A stretch of DNA of 64,000 nt. Source: Meconema thalassinum (taxonomy: Eukaryota > Arthropoda > Insecta > Orthoptera > Tettigoniidae). Shown piece after piece: positions 1-10,228 of this stretch; the first letter of the stretch is position 1; the number at the start of each line of letters is the position of its first letter. The stretch covers positions 1,213,750,609 through 1,213,814,608 of the forward strand of contig OX336388.2 of NCBI GenBank assembly GCA_946902985.2, given 5' to 3'. A program made the position numbers and the translations under genes. The notes under the pieces were generated by a model. The model was not told the DNA's origin and searched no databases. It worked only from the letters and a program-made list of their open reading frames with translations.

Positions 1-185
1 TAATCTTTATGTAATAGTACATATCTAAAAATCCAACATGGCGACCATTCCAAATTTTTAGACGATTCTCAATATCTACGAACTTACTACAGCAATCAAA
101 CTGAAATTTAGTATATTGGTAGAAACAATTCAAATAAGTAGGATATATGAAAATAGGATATTTAGTTCTCCCGGAACTACTTGTT
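1..185 (+). mobile_element. Repeat H copy 1, 3' part (Helentron-like)
   Basis: This is the 3' portion of repeat H, cut by the window edge. It matches the end of the copy at 3401-4191, including the stretch around ccaacatggcgacc and the ending ggaactacttgtt. A small hairpin, AGTTC-loop-GAACT, sits at 164-178 just before the end. No coding frame is present. Assignment to the Helentron-associated class is inference. Confidence 0.6.
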
Positions 186-194
186 GATTTTCAT

Positions 195-1105
195 CATCAT
201 CAAGTTTCCACTCCAGTTTATCGGGTGTGGTTTACGAGCGCTCTCCATTTTAGTCAATTCATGTACCACTGCTCCTTCAAGACTTCATCCCAGTTGATTC
301 CCTTGGATGTGACATCTTCCTTCACTTGGTCCAGCCATCTCCTCCTAGGTCTTCCAACAGGTCTCTTTCCAGTAATCTCAGTATGTAACCATTGTTTTGC
401 AATTCTTCCTTCTGCCATACGTTTGACGTGACCAAACCATCGCAAACGTGCCCTAGTTATGGTATCCTTCAGGGACTGATTTATTCCAGCTTGTTCTCTT
501 ATCCTCTCATTTCTTACTTTGTCTTTCCTAGTTTTTTGAAGCATGCTTCTTAGAAACTTCATTTCTGAAGCCTGAAGTCTGCTGTCATCTTTTTTGGTAG
601 TTGTGCATGTTTCCAACCCATAAGTCAATATAGGGACAAAGTATGTTCGAAACAGAATTTGTTTTGATCTTAGTGGCACTTGCTTATTCCAGAATAGATA
701 TTAATAATAATAATGTTATTTGTTTTACGTCCCTTTTAACTACCCTGGCTTTTAGAGACGCCGGGGTGCCGGAATTTTGCCCCGAAGGGGATCTTTAACG
801 TGCCAGTAAATGTACTGACACGGCTCCCTCGCATTTGCGCACCCTCAAATGCCAGCTGACTGCGCCAGATTTCGAACCTGCAACCGGAATAGATATTGAA
901 CTTGCTGATAGAATTGACTTGATTTCTGAATACGGTTATTTAATTCAAGCTGTATTCTGTTGTCACTTGATATTAAGCATCCAAGGTACTGATACAGGTT
1001 TACTGTTTCCAATTGTATGCCCTCCAGCATTGTATTATCTTTACTTCTCTGTCTGTTAACAGACATTGCAGCAGTTTTTGTACTTGTTGATTTTATTTAA
1101 TTTTA
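195..1105 (-). pseudogene. LINE ORF2 C-terminal fragment split by a SINE
   Basis: This is the C-terminal end of a non-LTR retrotransposon ORF2 on the minus strand. The upstream part (1066-887) carries the LE-VNLYQYLGCLIS type motif found after the palm of the reverse transcriptase. The downstream part (691-254) carries FVPILTYGLET, RLRWFGHVKRM and GRPRRRW, typical of LINE ORF2 tails. A SINE with its target duplication adds 195 bp (65 codons) between them, so both parts stay in the same frame and the ORF reads through if the insert is removed. The 3' end has a short (GAT)n-like tail near 195-215. The copy is 5'-truncated and cannot be active. I do not assign a clade. Confidence 0.82.
692..897 (-). 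mobile_element. SINE A inserted in LINE, with 11-bp TSD
   Basis: The element occupies 703-886. It is flanked by the perfect direct repeat gaatagatatt at 692-702 and 887-897. The tRNA-like head lies at the right end on the minus strand and the tail is an (AAT)n run at the left. The core, agagacgccggggtgccgga to gacacggctccctcgcattt, recurs at 8655-9515, 46384-46595 and 55262-55482. It is non-coding and depends on LINE machinery. Confidence 0.85.
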
Positions 1106-1180
1106 TTATTGATATTAATTAATAATTTTATTATTATATTTCCTAATTATTTTATTACCGGTATCTAATTATTTCATTGA

Positions 1181-1519
1181 GAGCCTCCGTGGCTTAGGCG
1201 GCAGCACGCCGTGCCGGCCTCTCACTGCTGGGTCCGTGGATCAAATCCCGGTCACTCCATATGTGATTTGTGCTGGTCAGAGCGGAGGCAGACAGGTTTT
1301 TCTCCGGGTACTCCGGTTTTCCCTGTCACAAATTTCATTCCAGCAAAACTCTCCACTTTCATTTCATTTCACCTGTTATTCATTTAATCTTTGCCCCAGG
1401 GGAGTGCGACAGGCTTCGGAAGCCGGCAAAGTTCATAACCTCGCCGCTAGATGGGGGCTTCATTCATTCCATTCTCTGGCCCGGTCGGTCGACTGGAAGC
1501 AGGCTGTGGATTTTAGTTT
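1181..1519 (+). mobile_element. SINE B, full-length copy
   Basis: This is a tRNA-derived SINE. The head reads ctccgtggcttaggcggcag (A-box region), followed by a B-box-like atcaaatcccggtcactcc. The body contains tttttctccgggtactccgg and cgccgctagatgggggcttc, and the 3' end is ggaagcaggctgtggatttt. Other copies lie at 21250-21587, 58562-58897 and 63308-63646, with truncated copies at 5119-5241 and 31347-31395. Flanking taattattt at 1166-1174 and 1524-1532 is a weak candidate duplication because the region is AT-rich. Confidence 0.85.
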
Positions 1520-1532
1520 CGTATAATTATTT

Positions 1533-2440
1533 AAATAGCTTATTATTTTATATCTTATTTATTACTTTATTAATTTTATGCATTATTATATTCAATTCAA
1601 TGGTGCTCGGATACTTGGTATGGCTTGAAGGTGGTGCTCACAGACTTAAAAAGGTTGAGAACTCTTGAGTTGACGATTTGAATATACAGCCACTTTCGTG
1701 GAATTTTTCTCTTGTGAAAGAATGCCATTTAAAACAATATAATTTCACAATTCAAAGAACAAGTAACTAAATTAATGAGTATACACTAAGAGTTATTCTT
1801 GTCCATTTACATTTACAACACTTATCTCCATGGCTTGTTCTGGAAAATAATCATGCGCTGCATTCAGGTATGGCGACATGGTGCTTAAAATTCGCAGTGT
1901 AATACATTACTAACCACACATCCACCAGCTGTTATACTGCAACAAAGGGCGAAGTAAATTGCTTACTGGAGGGTTCGTCTGTCAGCGAAGCGAAGCGAAT
2001 CGAAATATGTCAAATGGTGGTAAACGTCTTTTTGGCAAGCATCTGCTTGAATACGTGACCAAGCAAGGACCATGATATCCAGGTGAATGATTGATAAATA
2101 TTTGCAGGCTATTAGTCTCCACCTGTATCGTGTTTTGTACATACACTATTCAAAAATCCAGTCGTAACTTCTAGCGACGAAGAGTGGCGCCAGGAAGGAA
2201 TGTTAATTCTGAACATGCGCGCGTTTTTGAAAAAGAGAAATGGCTTTAGGCGTAGCTCCTTTTGGGGCGGTCACATCTGCCATATCGGTCATTTCCAGTC
2301 AGGTTCAGACTTGAGCGAACAGGTGGCTCTTAGTGTGTCGTCTCGGTGATCAAGGACAATACCACATCCTTTCGGAAGGTTCCGCAGCAGCGACTTATTA
2401 CCGTGAAAGACTAGAAAATGTATTACGTTTGTAGCGTGTC
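1533..2440. other. No gene seen
   Basis: This is AT-rich, then mixed sequence without a supported ORF, RNA or repeat boundary. The part around 2160-2400 is more GC-rich, but no reading frame there resembles a known protein. Confidence 0.5.
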
Positions 2441-2444
2441 CACA

Positions 2445-2600
2445 TTGGTTGGTTGGTTGGTTCCTTAGTTTAGGGGCTGCGACAACGCGGTCATGTAGCC
2501 CCGTGTACTTTGGGTATGTGTAGAATCTGTCTGATAACCGGTGTTAATTGTGATGGCTGTATTAGTGTGTGTGTCTGTTTTTTTAATTTAAGTACAGACT
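2445..2600 (-). mobile_element. SINE D, 3' fragment
   Basis: The stretch containing gcggtcatgtagccccgtgt and the following gaatctgtctgataacc matches the 3' part of SINE D in reverse orientation, as at 7645-7760 and 41660-41800. The head is absent. Confidence 0.65.
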
Positions 2601-2754
2601 GCAACTTAGAATTTTTCAAATAGATCCTACTTTTGTCGCCAAACGCCACCGTCAACGACTACTAGGCCTAGTTCAGAACGTAGCTACTAGACGCCACCGC
2701 AGTCGGCTCTTGGCAACGAACGAAGAAACCTAAGAGCGTTGTTTACATTCTTAA

Positions 2755-2975
2755 CCTATCCAATTTAGCTTCACACAGGTGTAATTAGTGGAAGGTTCTT
2801 TAACATGCCATAAATCTATGACATGGGATCGCCGGCTTTACTTCGAAGGAAGGCATACTGAGGGATTTTTAACCCTTTTAAAAAATCCGACGGCTTCGGC
2901 CGGCGTACGTGGCTAAACGCAGCTGCCCAAACAACAGGAGATTCAGGTTCGAATCCCGAATGCGGTCATATTTTC
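2755..2975 (-). mobile_element. SINE C partial copy with a divergent head
   Basis: The segment with aacatgccataaatctatga, then the GGAAGGCATACTGA and AAAAAATCCGACG blocks, is the head-proximal part of SINE C in reverse. The end differs from other C copies. It runs into a block ending gattcaggttcgaatcccga that itself looks like a tRNA B-box region read forward. It may be a hybrid or a second SINE abutting the first. Confidence 0.6.
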
Positions 2976-3204
2976 CAATCTTACCCATTAGATACAAATA
3001 TTTCACTTATAATTTTAGCCTTAAATAATTACACTACTCGTGGTCATCACCACTATAAATATTCAACGCTGTAGACTCACTAGAAGCTTGTTCAGAGATA
3101 TGAAGTTTGAAGTTAGCACTGGCAGTGGCCATCCTGGGCGTGCATTCCCAATACTCACTCAAGACAGATTCTAATAATAATAGGCTAATAATAATAATAA
3201 TAAA

Positions 3205-4398
3205 GTAACAATCATGCACCTTTCTTCTATTTTCCTATATCTTTCTCCCTCAGAAGTGCTGAAATAGCTAAGGATTCCCCGCTCGCCAGGCATGCTGCAA
3301 CTGCTTTCATGACTAATGCAGATAAGATACATTTACGTGTGGACAGTGGAGTCGAACCAGCATCTTTTGTGTTGCTCATAAAACAGGGGATGTCAATTTG
3401 TAGCCTATTTTCATATGTGAAAAAATAGGCTTATGAGATCACCTTTTGCCTGTGTGTGTTTGTGCGTGCGTATGTGTGATTGCCCCCCTCTAATAACTTC
3501 TAAAACGGCTGGAGAGATTTCAATGAAACTCGGTAAGGTCATAGTACTGTTTTGTTCGACCCCGACCGCGCTCTTTAAATTTTATTACATCTCACCAATC
3601 TTACATGGCGGCTGTGAGTAATATTTCACCGGCATTCTATATTTCCGAAACTATTACTGATATCACCCCTACATTTTGTACGATGGTAAAGGGTACTACT
3701 AAATGTACAGCTATGAGACTTCCAAAAACCTGTAAAATACAAAACGAACATGGTGGCCAAGCAAAGGTGAAACATGTTAATAGACTTTTCTCGCGATTTA
3801 ACCATCTGAACGCAGTGAACTATGGTACAGTAAATGTTTATGCACATCGAAATACACTGGCATCTAATTTAGTTCAATTGTTCACATAACCTAAAAATGG
3901 CGGCAGTGCGCAATTTGAAAATTAAATTTTTATTTGTTTTGTATTAATCATGCGATCGAAGTGAACGTTTGATAATGAACCTACGCAAACATTGTCATCT
4001 AATAGTATATAACTCTAAGGCCTACATAATCAAAATCCAACATGGCGAACATCCACAATATTTAGACGGTTCTCAATATCTACGAATCTATTACAGCAAT
4101 CGAACTTGAGATGTTGTGTGTTGATAGAGGCAATTAACATAAGTAGGATATATGAAAATAGGCTGTATAGTTTTTCACGGAACTACTTGTTTTTATTGTG
4201 GTTTAAAAATACTGTTTCACCGACTGTCAAAACTTGTAATGAAAACCTATTATTCCGGGTCGTGCATCAGAATTTGAATTGAAGAATGTATCTGAGGGCA
4301 ACTTGTGCTCACGAGCTCGTTATAACTCGTATGATGGGTACACCCAATTGCGTTTGACACCGTGGTGCTCGCGAGCTCCAGGTTAAGAACGCCTGACC
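3205..4398 (-). mobile_element. Composite repeat JK, interrupted by repeat H
   Basis: Two blocks, 4192-4398 and 3205-3400, match 59553-59945 in reverse order and orientation. In that copy they are contiguous. Shared strings include caaaacttgtaatgaaaac, ctcgcgagc and gcacttctgagggag after reverse complementing. The outer end reads caggcgttcttaacct on the minus strand, resembling hAT termini, and the other end runs into an (ATT)n tract. The class is uncertain. Confidence 0.6.
3401..4191 (+). mobile_element. Repeat H copy 2 (791 bp, Helentron-like)
   Basis: The element runs from tagcctattttca to ggaactacttgtt. The subterminal inverted repeat AGCCTATTTTCAT at 3402-3414 pairs with ATGAAAATAGGCT at 4152-4164. 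A 3' hairpin of the AGTT...AACT type precedes the end. There are no terminal inverted repeats and no clear target duplication. It lies inside repeat JK, and the uninterrupted JK copy at 59553-59945 supplies the empty site. Short ORFs inside it (3433-3889) have no recognisable domain. The class is inferred from architecture only. Confidence 0.65.
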
Positions 4399-4745
4399 TA
4401 AAGTATACGAATCCTACTCCCATACAATTACAGTTGCTTACACCTTACTGAAATATGTTATCACACAGATTACACACACTAAGTTCATGGGGGTTAAAGA
4501 AGATTATTTTTCAAGCCTTGGAATGAAATAACTTCTAGAAGGACTGTAATAATCTACGCCCTATGGCAGCACGACAACCATTTCTTGTCCCATTTAGTGA
4601 CTACAAGTGACTGCGGGTGATAACTGATAACCTAGAACTCTTTCAAGCAGCAATCGTAATCATCATCATCATGAACGCGCCTGTTGGTGTAGTGTTTAAC
4701 ATGTTTGGCTATCACTCCAAAGGTATTTATCAATCCTTCACCTGG
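4399..4745. other. No gene seen
   Basis: This is unique-looking sequence ending in a short (ATC)n tract at about 4658-4672. No coding support was found. Confidence 0.5.
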
Positions 4746-4749
4746 ATAT

Positions 4750-4995
4750 CTTGGTCTATGCTTGGTCACGTATTCGGATACACCCACTCGTACCTATTGA
4801 GAACGGAAGACCCCCCACACTTTGTACCTGTGGAGCCGTATTCACCGTGGCCCATATTTTAACAGAGTGTATGGATCTAGCTGATTTACGAAGAAACCTT
4901 GGATTGCATAATACATCTATTTAATATTAGCCGATGACATGGTGGCTGCTCATCTCGTCATCCGCTTTATAAGTGAGAGTGGATTAGGGCCAGCA
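4750..4995 (+). pseudogene. LINE ORF2 C-terminal fragment
   Basis: The translation in two adjacent frames gives LGHVFGYTHSYLLRTEDPP, then CTCGAVFTVAHILTEC followed by DLADLRRNLGL. The cysteine/histidine pattern with HIL-EC is the usual zinc-knuckle region after the RNase H or RT part of jockey/I-type LINEs. A one-base shift near 4810-4820 separates the halves. A further stretch, LADDMVAAHLVIRFISESGL, continues toward 4990 after another break. It is 5'-truncated and dead. Confidence 0.7.
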
Positions 4996-5101
4996 AACTA
5001 AATTTTCTATTGATCATTGACTCAAAAGCTGTGTTTTCTTTCGAATTCTGATTTTTTTGTTTTCCGTAATTTGTTTTATTATTATTTTAATTATTAGTTT
5101 T

Positions 5102-5258
5102 ATTTAATTTATGATAGGTTGCCCCAGAGGAGTGCGTCAGGCCTCGGCAGCCGACACAGTTCATATCCTCGCCGCTAGATGGGGGCTTCATTCATTCCAT
5201 TCCTGACCCGGTCGGAGACTGGAAGCAGGCTGTGGATTTTCATTTAATTTATGTTAGG
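5102..5258 (+). mobile_element. SINE B, 5'-truncated (123 bp) with 17-bp TSD
   Basis: Only the last 123 bp of SINE B are present (5119-5241). They are flanked by 17-bp direct repeats beginning atttaatttatg at 5102-5118 and 5242-5258, with one mismatch. This is a textbook 5'-truncated target-primed insertion. Confidence 0.85.
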
Positions 5259-5314
5259 CATTTAAAAATATAGGCTTCTGCCTCTAAATTTCTATACATT
5301 TATCAGCGTTGAAA

Positions 5315-5350
5315 GGGCAGATAACCTCGCTGTTCCGCCCCATAAAGCCA
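5315..5350 (+). repeat. Short LINE-type 3' end motif
   Basis: The string gggcagataacctcgctgtt followed by ccgccccataaa recurs, with changes, at 41580, 46283, 47957 and 54348. I take it as the conserved 3' end of a retroposon family whose body is missing here. Confidence 0.5.
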
Positions 5351-5359
5351 CATCAATCC

Positions 5360-6394
5360 AATGGTAGGGGTTCAATTCCTTGGTCAGTCTGGAAATGTAA
5401 ATCTGGGTTGTGGTATTTAATGTTTGTCTATCGTTGCCATGCAAGTCACCAAGTCTGTGTCAATTTCAAAGAATTGCACCAGGCCAATGGGCTTCACAAA
5501 TTCTTATCATCTACATAATTATTCATATCTATAAAATTAATCGTATAAATGTTTCCCTACTAGATGGCAGTGAAATTGAAACATCAACATTTACAAGTAG
5601 ATCACCCTAATGGTGTGATCTTGCAAAATGTGTACCAGGTAGCCGAGGCCATAATATAATTACCAGTTCCTTGGCGTCATCGCTGCATTTGCCATCCAAA
5701 CTTATTATTATAAACAATATGCTTTACTTGGAATCAGACTGAAAAATAACTAGTGTATTGTTTCATTACTACGGTCGATTAAGGATATCCTTAACCTGAA
5801 CAATATCCCATAGTTTTGTACATGTAAAAGTGAATATCAATATGTTGATCATGCAAGTTCATTGGACGACACTCTCATAAAGATCTGCGGGTACATCCTG
5901 CAGTAGGCTTGTCTGTGTTTAAGCTCTCGTACGCTATCGATGTACGATCTCTATGAATGGGGGAGTGGTAAGCTTGAGGTTCGACGATTTACATGTCCGT
6001 TCGGATAGCGTTAAGGCACCCACTCGCAGAGTTGCCGCCCTCCCAGTGAAATGTGTTCTCTCTAACAGATTCTGACATAACCTTCGTGGGTGGAGAATGA
6101 GAATGGGCTCGGTGATTGAATAAGGCCGTGGTGTTTTAAAGATTACGGTGCGCTTACTACTTCTCAACCTCCAGCAGGAATGCTGTTAAGCTTGTAATGA
6201 ACTTGCTTTTTGTAGCCGCAAGACCAAGAGCTTGCTCGGCTAAAAAAAGAAAGAGAACTCGGCAAGGCCACGCATGGCTTGTTTCTAGTATTGCTTTAGG
6301 TTTGATGTTGCACGCAAACTTGTGCAGGATGTCTCAAGTCACGTTTATCTGCATACACCATTCCTCGTATGTCCTTCTCGTTGGAATACAGCAT
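5360..6394. other. No gene seen
   Basis: No supported frame or repeat was seen. A short minus-strand ORF at 5934-6167 has no recognisable domain. Confidence 0.45.
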
Positions 6395-7222
6395 TTCGAT
6401 AGTTACGGGGTTCGCGACATCGTAGTCGTGTGGCCTCGTGTACTTGGGTATACGTGGAATTTGTCTGTTTACTTCAGTATTTATTTATTTATTATTTATT
6501 TATCGTATGGCTTTTAATGCTGGGAGTGTCCGAGGACATGTTCGGCTCGCCTGAGGCTGTAGCTGCTTCAAGTGGACACCCCTAGGGTGAGCTACAAGTT
6601 CCTTTCAATTTCAAGCAGTTCCAACTTTCGCTACCAGATGTCAATGATATCTAGTGGTGAATGTTGGAACATTGATAGAGCGTTCCAACGAAATCTAACC
6701 TTTAATTTAGTTTCACACAAGTTTAGTCTGTGGAAGGATCATTTACATGCCATAAATCTATGACATGGGACCGCCGCGCCGGCTTTACTTCCCATCCGAA
6801 GGAAGGTATACTGAAGGATTTTAACGCTCTTAAAAAATCCGACGACTTCGGGCGGTTTGAACCCGCTATCTTGGGCGCAGCAGTTCAGCATGCTACCAAC
6901 TACGCCACCGAAGCCGCTACTTCAGTTATTGTGTTGGCTGTACTCGTGTGAGCATTAGTTATTAAATTTAAGGTATGGAAGGAGGAAGCTTTGACCATAA
7001 TTTAGATACCTGGAGTAGAAGTGGGAAACTACGGAAAACCACTTCTAGGTGGGGTGATCTGGGAATAGAACTCACCTCTTCTCAAGTCCGCCTCACTAGG
7101 CTAATGAAACCCGTTTCACCCTTCGACCATAATTAAAGTACTTGGCTAAGGCAGGAATCAAACCTGAACCTCAGAGGTGACTGACAAGAATGTTAGACGC
7201 TGAGCCACGAGGTGAAAGACAT
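6395..7222 (-). mobile_element. SINE D copy interrupted by SINE C
   Basis: Left part (6395-6478) and right part (6927-7222) together make one reverse-oriented SINE D. Removing 6479-6926 joins aatttgtctgtttacttcag to ttattgtgttggctgtactc, matching the uninterrupted D sequence around 7715-7765. The tRNA-like head lies at the right end (about 7160-7222). Confidence 0.75.
6470..6926 (-). mobile_element. SINE C, full copy nested in SINE D, 9-bp TSD
   Basis: The element occupies 6479-6917 and is flanked by the perfect repeat tacttcagt at 6470-6478 and 6918-6926. The (TTTA)n run at the left is the tail. The tRNA-like head at the right contains ggtttgaacccgctatcttg when read on the plus strand. The same family lies at 22405-22840, 28003-28424 and 57831-58266. 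Confidence 0.85.
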
Positions 7223-7254
7223 TTCATTTCAATAAACATCGCCTTTGGGGTCAA

Positions 7255-7600
7255 TCGAGCCAAAGATTTACCCATGCTAAAACTCACGATTCCTTGATAT
7301 CTACGAAGTTAAGCGACACTGGGCTTGGTCAGGAGTTGGAATGTAGACCTCGCCTCGGAGGTTTATATCTGCCTATTACACAGAAAACTTTTCTTCTCTG
7401 TGGTTTAGGGATATGTTATTTGAAGTGATTCATGTCTCAAGAAATTAGTTTTGGTCCGAAGGCTGGAACGGAGTAGTCCTACACTCAGCCTCGTGAGGGT
7501 AACTGAGAAGAGATGTTTTTTTCACCCATTAATCCGCCATTTCAGAAGTGGTTTTCCGTGTATTTTAGGCATTTCCGGAATATTACCTACTGTAAGTTAA
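7255..7600 (+). mobile_element. 5S-rRNA-headed SINE with SINE D body
   Basis: Positions 7304-7349 (cgaagttaagcgacactggg, then ggtcaggagttgga) resemble the internal control region of 5S rRNA. From about 7450 the sequence changes to the SINE D body: ggctggaacggagtag, then cagcctcgtgagggtaactg and agaagtggttttccgtg. SINEs with 5S-derived heads (SINE3 type) are known. Here the same body also occurs behind tRNA-like heads elsewhere in the window. It is degraded and not a functional 5S gene. Confidence 0.65.
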
Positions 7601-7644
7601 AGCCTAGACACAGCCCTACAAGTACACAATAGTCTTATAAATAG

Positions 7645-8031
7645 CGTGTTGTTGATGATTCTTCATTAGATTTGCGACATCGTGCTCATGTAGTCCCGTG
7701 TGCTTAGGTGTGTGCAGAATTTGTCTGACAACCTGCGTCACTGTGATCTCTGTAGTAATGCGTATGTTTGTATTTGAGGTAGGATTTGGGTAGGAAGCGG
7801 CCGGGGCCTCAGGCATTTGCCTGGAGTAGAAGTGGAAAACCACGGAAAACCACTTCTAGGATGGCTGAGGTAGGAATCAGATCCGCTTCTTCTCAGTTTT
7901 ACCTTACGAACCTGAGTGTACTCAGCTCCAGCCGTCAGACTAGAATTAAATTTCTTGGCAGAGCCGGGAATCGAACCCGGGCCTCCACAGTGACATCCAA
8001 GAATGCTAGCCACTACGCAACGAGCCGGACA
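7645..8031 (-). mobile_element. SINE D, near full-length
   Basis: This is a reverse-oriented copy. The minus strand starts with a tRNA-like head: gttgcgtagtggctagcatt, then a B box in cgggttcgattcccggctct and the spacer ccaagaaattt. The body shows cctggagtagaagtgg and ggatggctgaggtaggaatc on the plus strand. The 3' part carries the catgtagtcccgtgtgctta block. The ORFs at 7616-8043 are shadows of this repeat. Confidence 0.82.
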
Positions 8032-8289
8032 TCATTCAAATAGCACACGTTATCTTACATATCCCACACACTCAAGAACATGGAACTGATGATCACGTTG
8101 TCACAAACTCCTAAACAAAACAACCACTACTCCAATAGACTGGTGATGGTCAAGGAAGTATTTAAAGGGTGGTATAGCGGATCCAAATGCTCTCTGAAAT
8201 CTACTTCCGATTTTAGAAACAGTATAGTCAACGTGCAAGACAATAGGGACAGGCTATATCTGGAGTGACAAGACGAATGAGTTTGAATT

Positions 8290-8548
8290 CTAGCGTCGGT
8301 CATCCTTGAAATGGTTCTTCTTGGTTTCTCATTTTCAACTCCAGGGAAATACCGGGACGGTTCCGCCTCCTCTCAACCCTCGCCCTGCCTCATTCATCTT
8401 AATTCATTTCATCTCTCATTACCTTCTGTGATGAGGTTGACGGAAGGAAAATGATCCGGCCACAAAATACAGGCGCCATATATAGACCCATCTCACTCCA
8501 TCCCAACCCTGTAGAAACGGAACATCTATGGGCTAGAAATAAATAAAT
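8290..8548 (+). mobile_element. SINE E-like, 3' part
   Basis: The segment gtcatccttgaaatggttct, then aaataccgggacggttcc, parallels the body of SINE E at 51085-51170. It ends in an AAATAAATAAAT tail at about 8537-8550. No head is visible. Confidence 0.55.
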
Positions 8549-8654
8549 GAATTCATGAAGATGTTTAAACTAAGCGCTTAGCGACATAAAAAAGATGAAA
8601 GAGGCAGTTGTAGTCGGAAGGCTACTTGCAAATAGCGGAATAAAGATGTATTGT

Positions 8655-9515
8655 AATAATGTTATATGTAGGGTTCGGAAGTTTAAGCCCTAAAGAAGAA
8701 CAAAATATGCAAGTAAATATGCCTTAAAACTATCTACATATGACCTAAGAACTATAAAATGTGACCAAAAAAACATGGCATTTCCTTGTTTGCTAATTGC
8801 TTTTGAGCTAAATATATCTACTGGAGTGACATTCTATTGAAAGGTGAAAGCACACTATCGTCATGTTCCATGACCTCTTGCGTACAGTGTCGCAATCTAA
8901 CTTGTCCAGAAATATGTGCTAAAAGACGTCCGTAGAGGAGCGCCTTCTTGGAATCAGGTCTTCTAAACCTGCTATCTGCCTGTTCCGGGAAAAGAAAGAA
9001 AAATATATCTACTACACTTTTCGGAAATCCTGTGTTTGAAACTTGACGCAGATAACACGTACCTTGTTAACGACGCCTCAATTTAAACAAAAATGGAAAT
9101 TATAATCAAATATGACCTTATATCACTAAAATATGACCAAATCTGACCGAAACAATAAAAATGGCCGAAATATACATTTATAGGCAACATCAAATTGCTT
9201 TAAACGAGGTCAGGGACCCGTCATTCAAACTTATTTTTCAGATTTCGGGTAAAATGAGCTCAGGAAAAAAATATGACTTTTCCTTAACTTCCGAACCTTA
9301 TATGTTTTACATCCCTTTTAACTGCTGTGGCTTTTAGAGACGGCGGGGTGCCAGAATTTTGCCCCGAAGGGGATCTTTAGCCTACCAGTAAATCTACTGA
9401 CACGGCTCCCTCTCATTTGCGCTCCCTCAAATGACATCTGACTGGGCCTGTATTCGATCCCACTATCTTGGGTTCAGCAGGCGAGAACGTTTCCGGTCAC
9501 GCAGACATTGCGGAA
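8655..9515 (-). mobile_element. SINE A split by a hAT-type element
   Basis: The tail side (8655-8669) and the body plus head (9298-9515) form one reverse-oriented SINE A. Without the insert the join reads aataatgttatatgttttac, matching the SINE A start at 708-728. The head at about 9460-9515 is degraded. Confidence 0.75.
8662..9305. mobile_element. Non-autonomous hAT-type element, 8-bp TSD
   Basis: The element occupies 8670-9297 (628 bp). Its ends are inverted: agggttcggaagtttaa at the left and aacttccgaacc at the right. The 8-bp direct repeat ttatatgt flanks it at 8662-8669 and 9298-9305, the length expected for hAT insertions. The interior has scattered atatgacc motifs and no transposase frame. 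Confidence 0.75.
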
Positions 9516-9554
9516 TAAAGAGACACCTCGTTCACACAGAGGCTTGTACATTAT

Positions 9555-9735
9555 TTGCCTGAAGATAAAGTGGGAAAACTACTTCTAGAATGGCTAAGAG
9601 TGAAGCTCCCACTCACTTCTCTTCTCAGATGTCCCCACAAGGCTGAACACACTTCGTTCCAACCCCATACCAGGATTAAAATACTGTATCTCATTGGTAG
9701 AGCCGGGGATCGAAACCGAGCCATTTGTACTGGAA
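9555..9735 (-). mobile_element. SINE D, head-proximal fragment
   Basis: On the plus strand it reads ttgcctgaagataaagtggg, then the tggctaagagtgaag block and tggtagagccggggatcgaa, which is the reverse of a SINE D head and upstream body. Its flank has a (TTAA)n run at 9745-9765. Confidence 0.6.
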
Positions 9736-10019
9736 ACTACTGTAATTAATTAATTAATTAATATGGAAAATCGACATTTGATAAAAGTTAATCGTGCAGC
9801 TTATTGGCTTAGCTATGTTTGCCCGTCGTTGATGGGTTCATAGAATAGAAAAAATAGTGTACTAGTCTCATCTCAACGCTACAAAGACTGGCGGGAGCTG
9901 GGAGTCTGGGCCTAAATTGTCGGACTTGGCAGACGTTGTTTTGCCATCACCTGTGATCCTGTGAATTGAATGATTTGTTACTGTGTGTTCTAAAGAGCTA
10001 AGCTTTGAGATATCTACCT

Positions 10020-10228
10020 AAGCAAGGTACCCTTCCGGTCAAGCTGTATGCCTCTCACCAAGGCGGACCGGGTTCGATTCTCGGTCAATGCATGTGAGAT
10101 TTTCTAAGTGAAATGCCATGTCCTGTGGTTCGGATTCCACGTAAAAAGGAGGTACCGTGGCTCATGATCGCGAGATTAACGATCACGGTAAACTACAAGC
10201 TTGCTTTTTAAGGTATCCTTCTCATCTC
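10020..10228 (+). mobile_element. SINE F copy
   Basis: The tRNA-like B-box region gaccgggttcgattctcggt is followed by tgtggttcggattccacg, then ggctcatgatcgcgagatta and taaactacaagcttgctttt. The same order occurs at 19595-19800 and, degraded, at 30906-31080. Confidence 0.65.

Noticed and set aside
1236..1668. Overlapping ORFs of 96 and 132 codons
   Set aside because: They are translations of SINE B and flank. Similar peptides appear from the other SINE B copies at 21231-21586, 58429-58897 and 63455-63703.
3433..3889. Two ORFs (62 and 94 codons) as genes in repeat H
   Set aside because: No recognisable domain. The larger H copies do not preserve these frames as far as I can see.
7304..7349. 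Possible 5S rRNA gene
   Set aside because: Only the internal promoter-like part matches and it leads into a SINE body.
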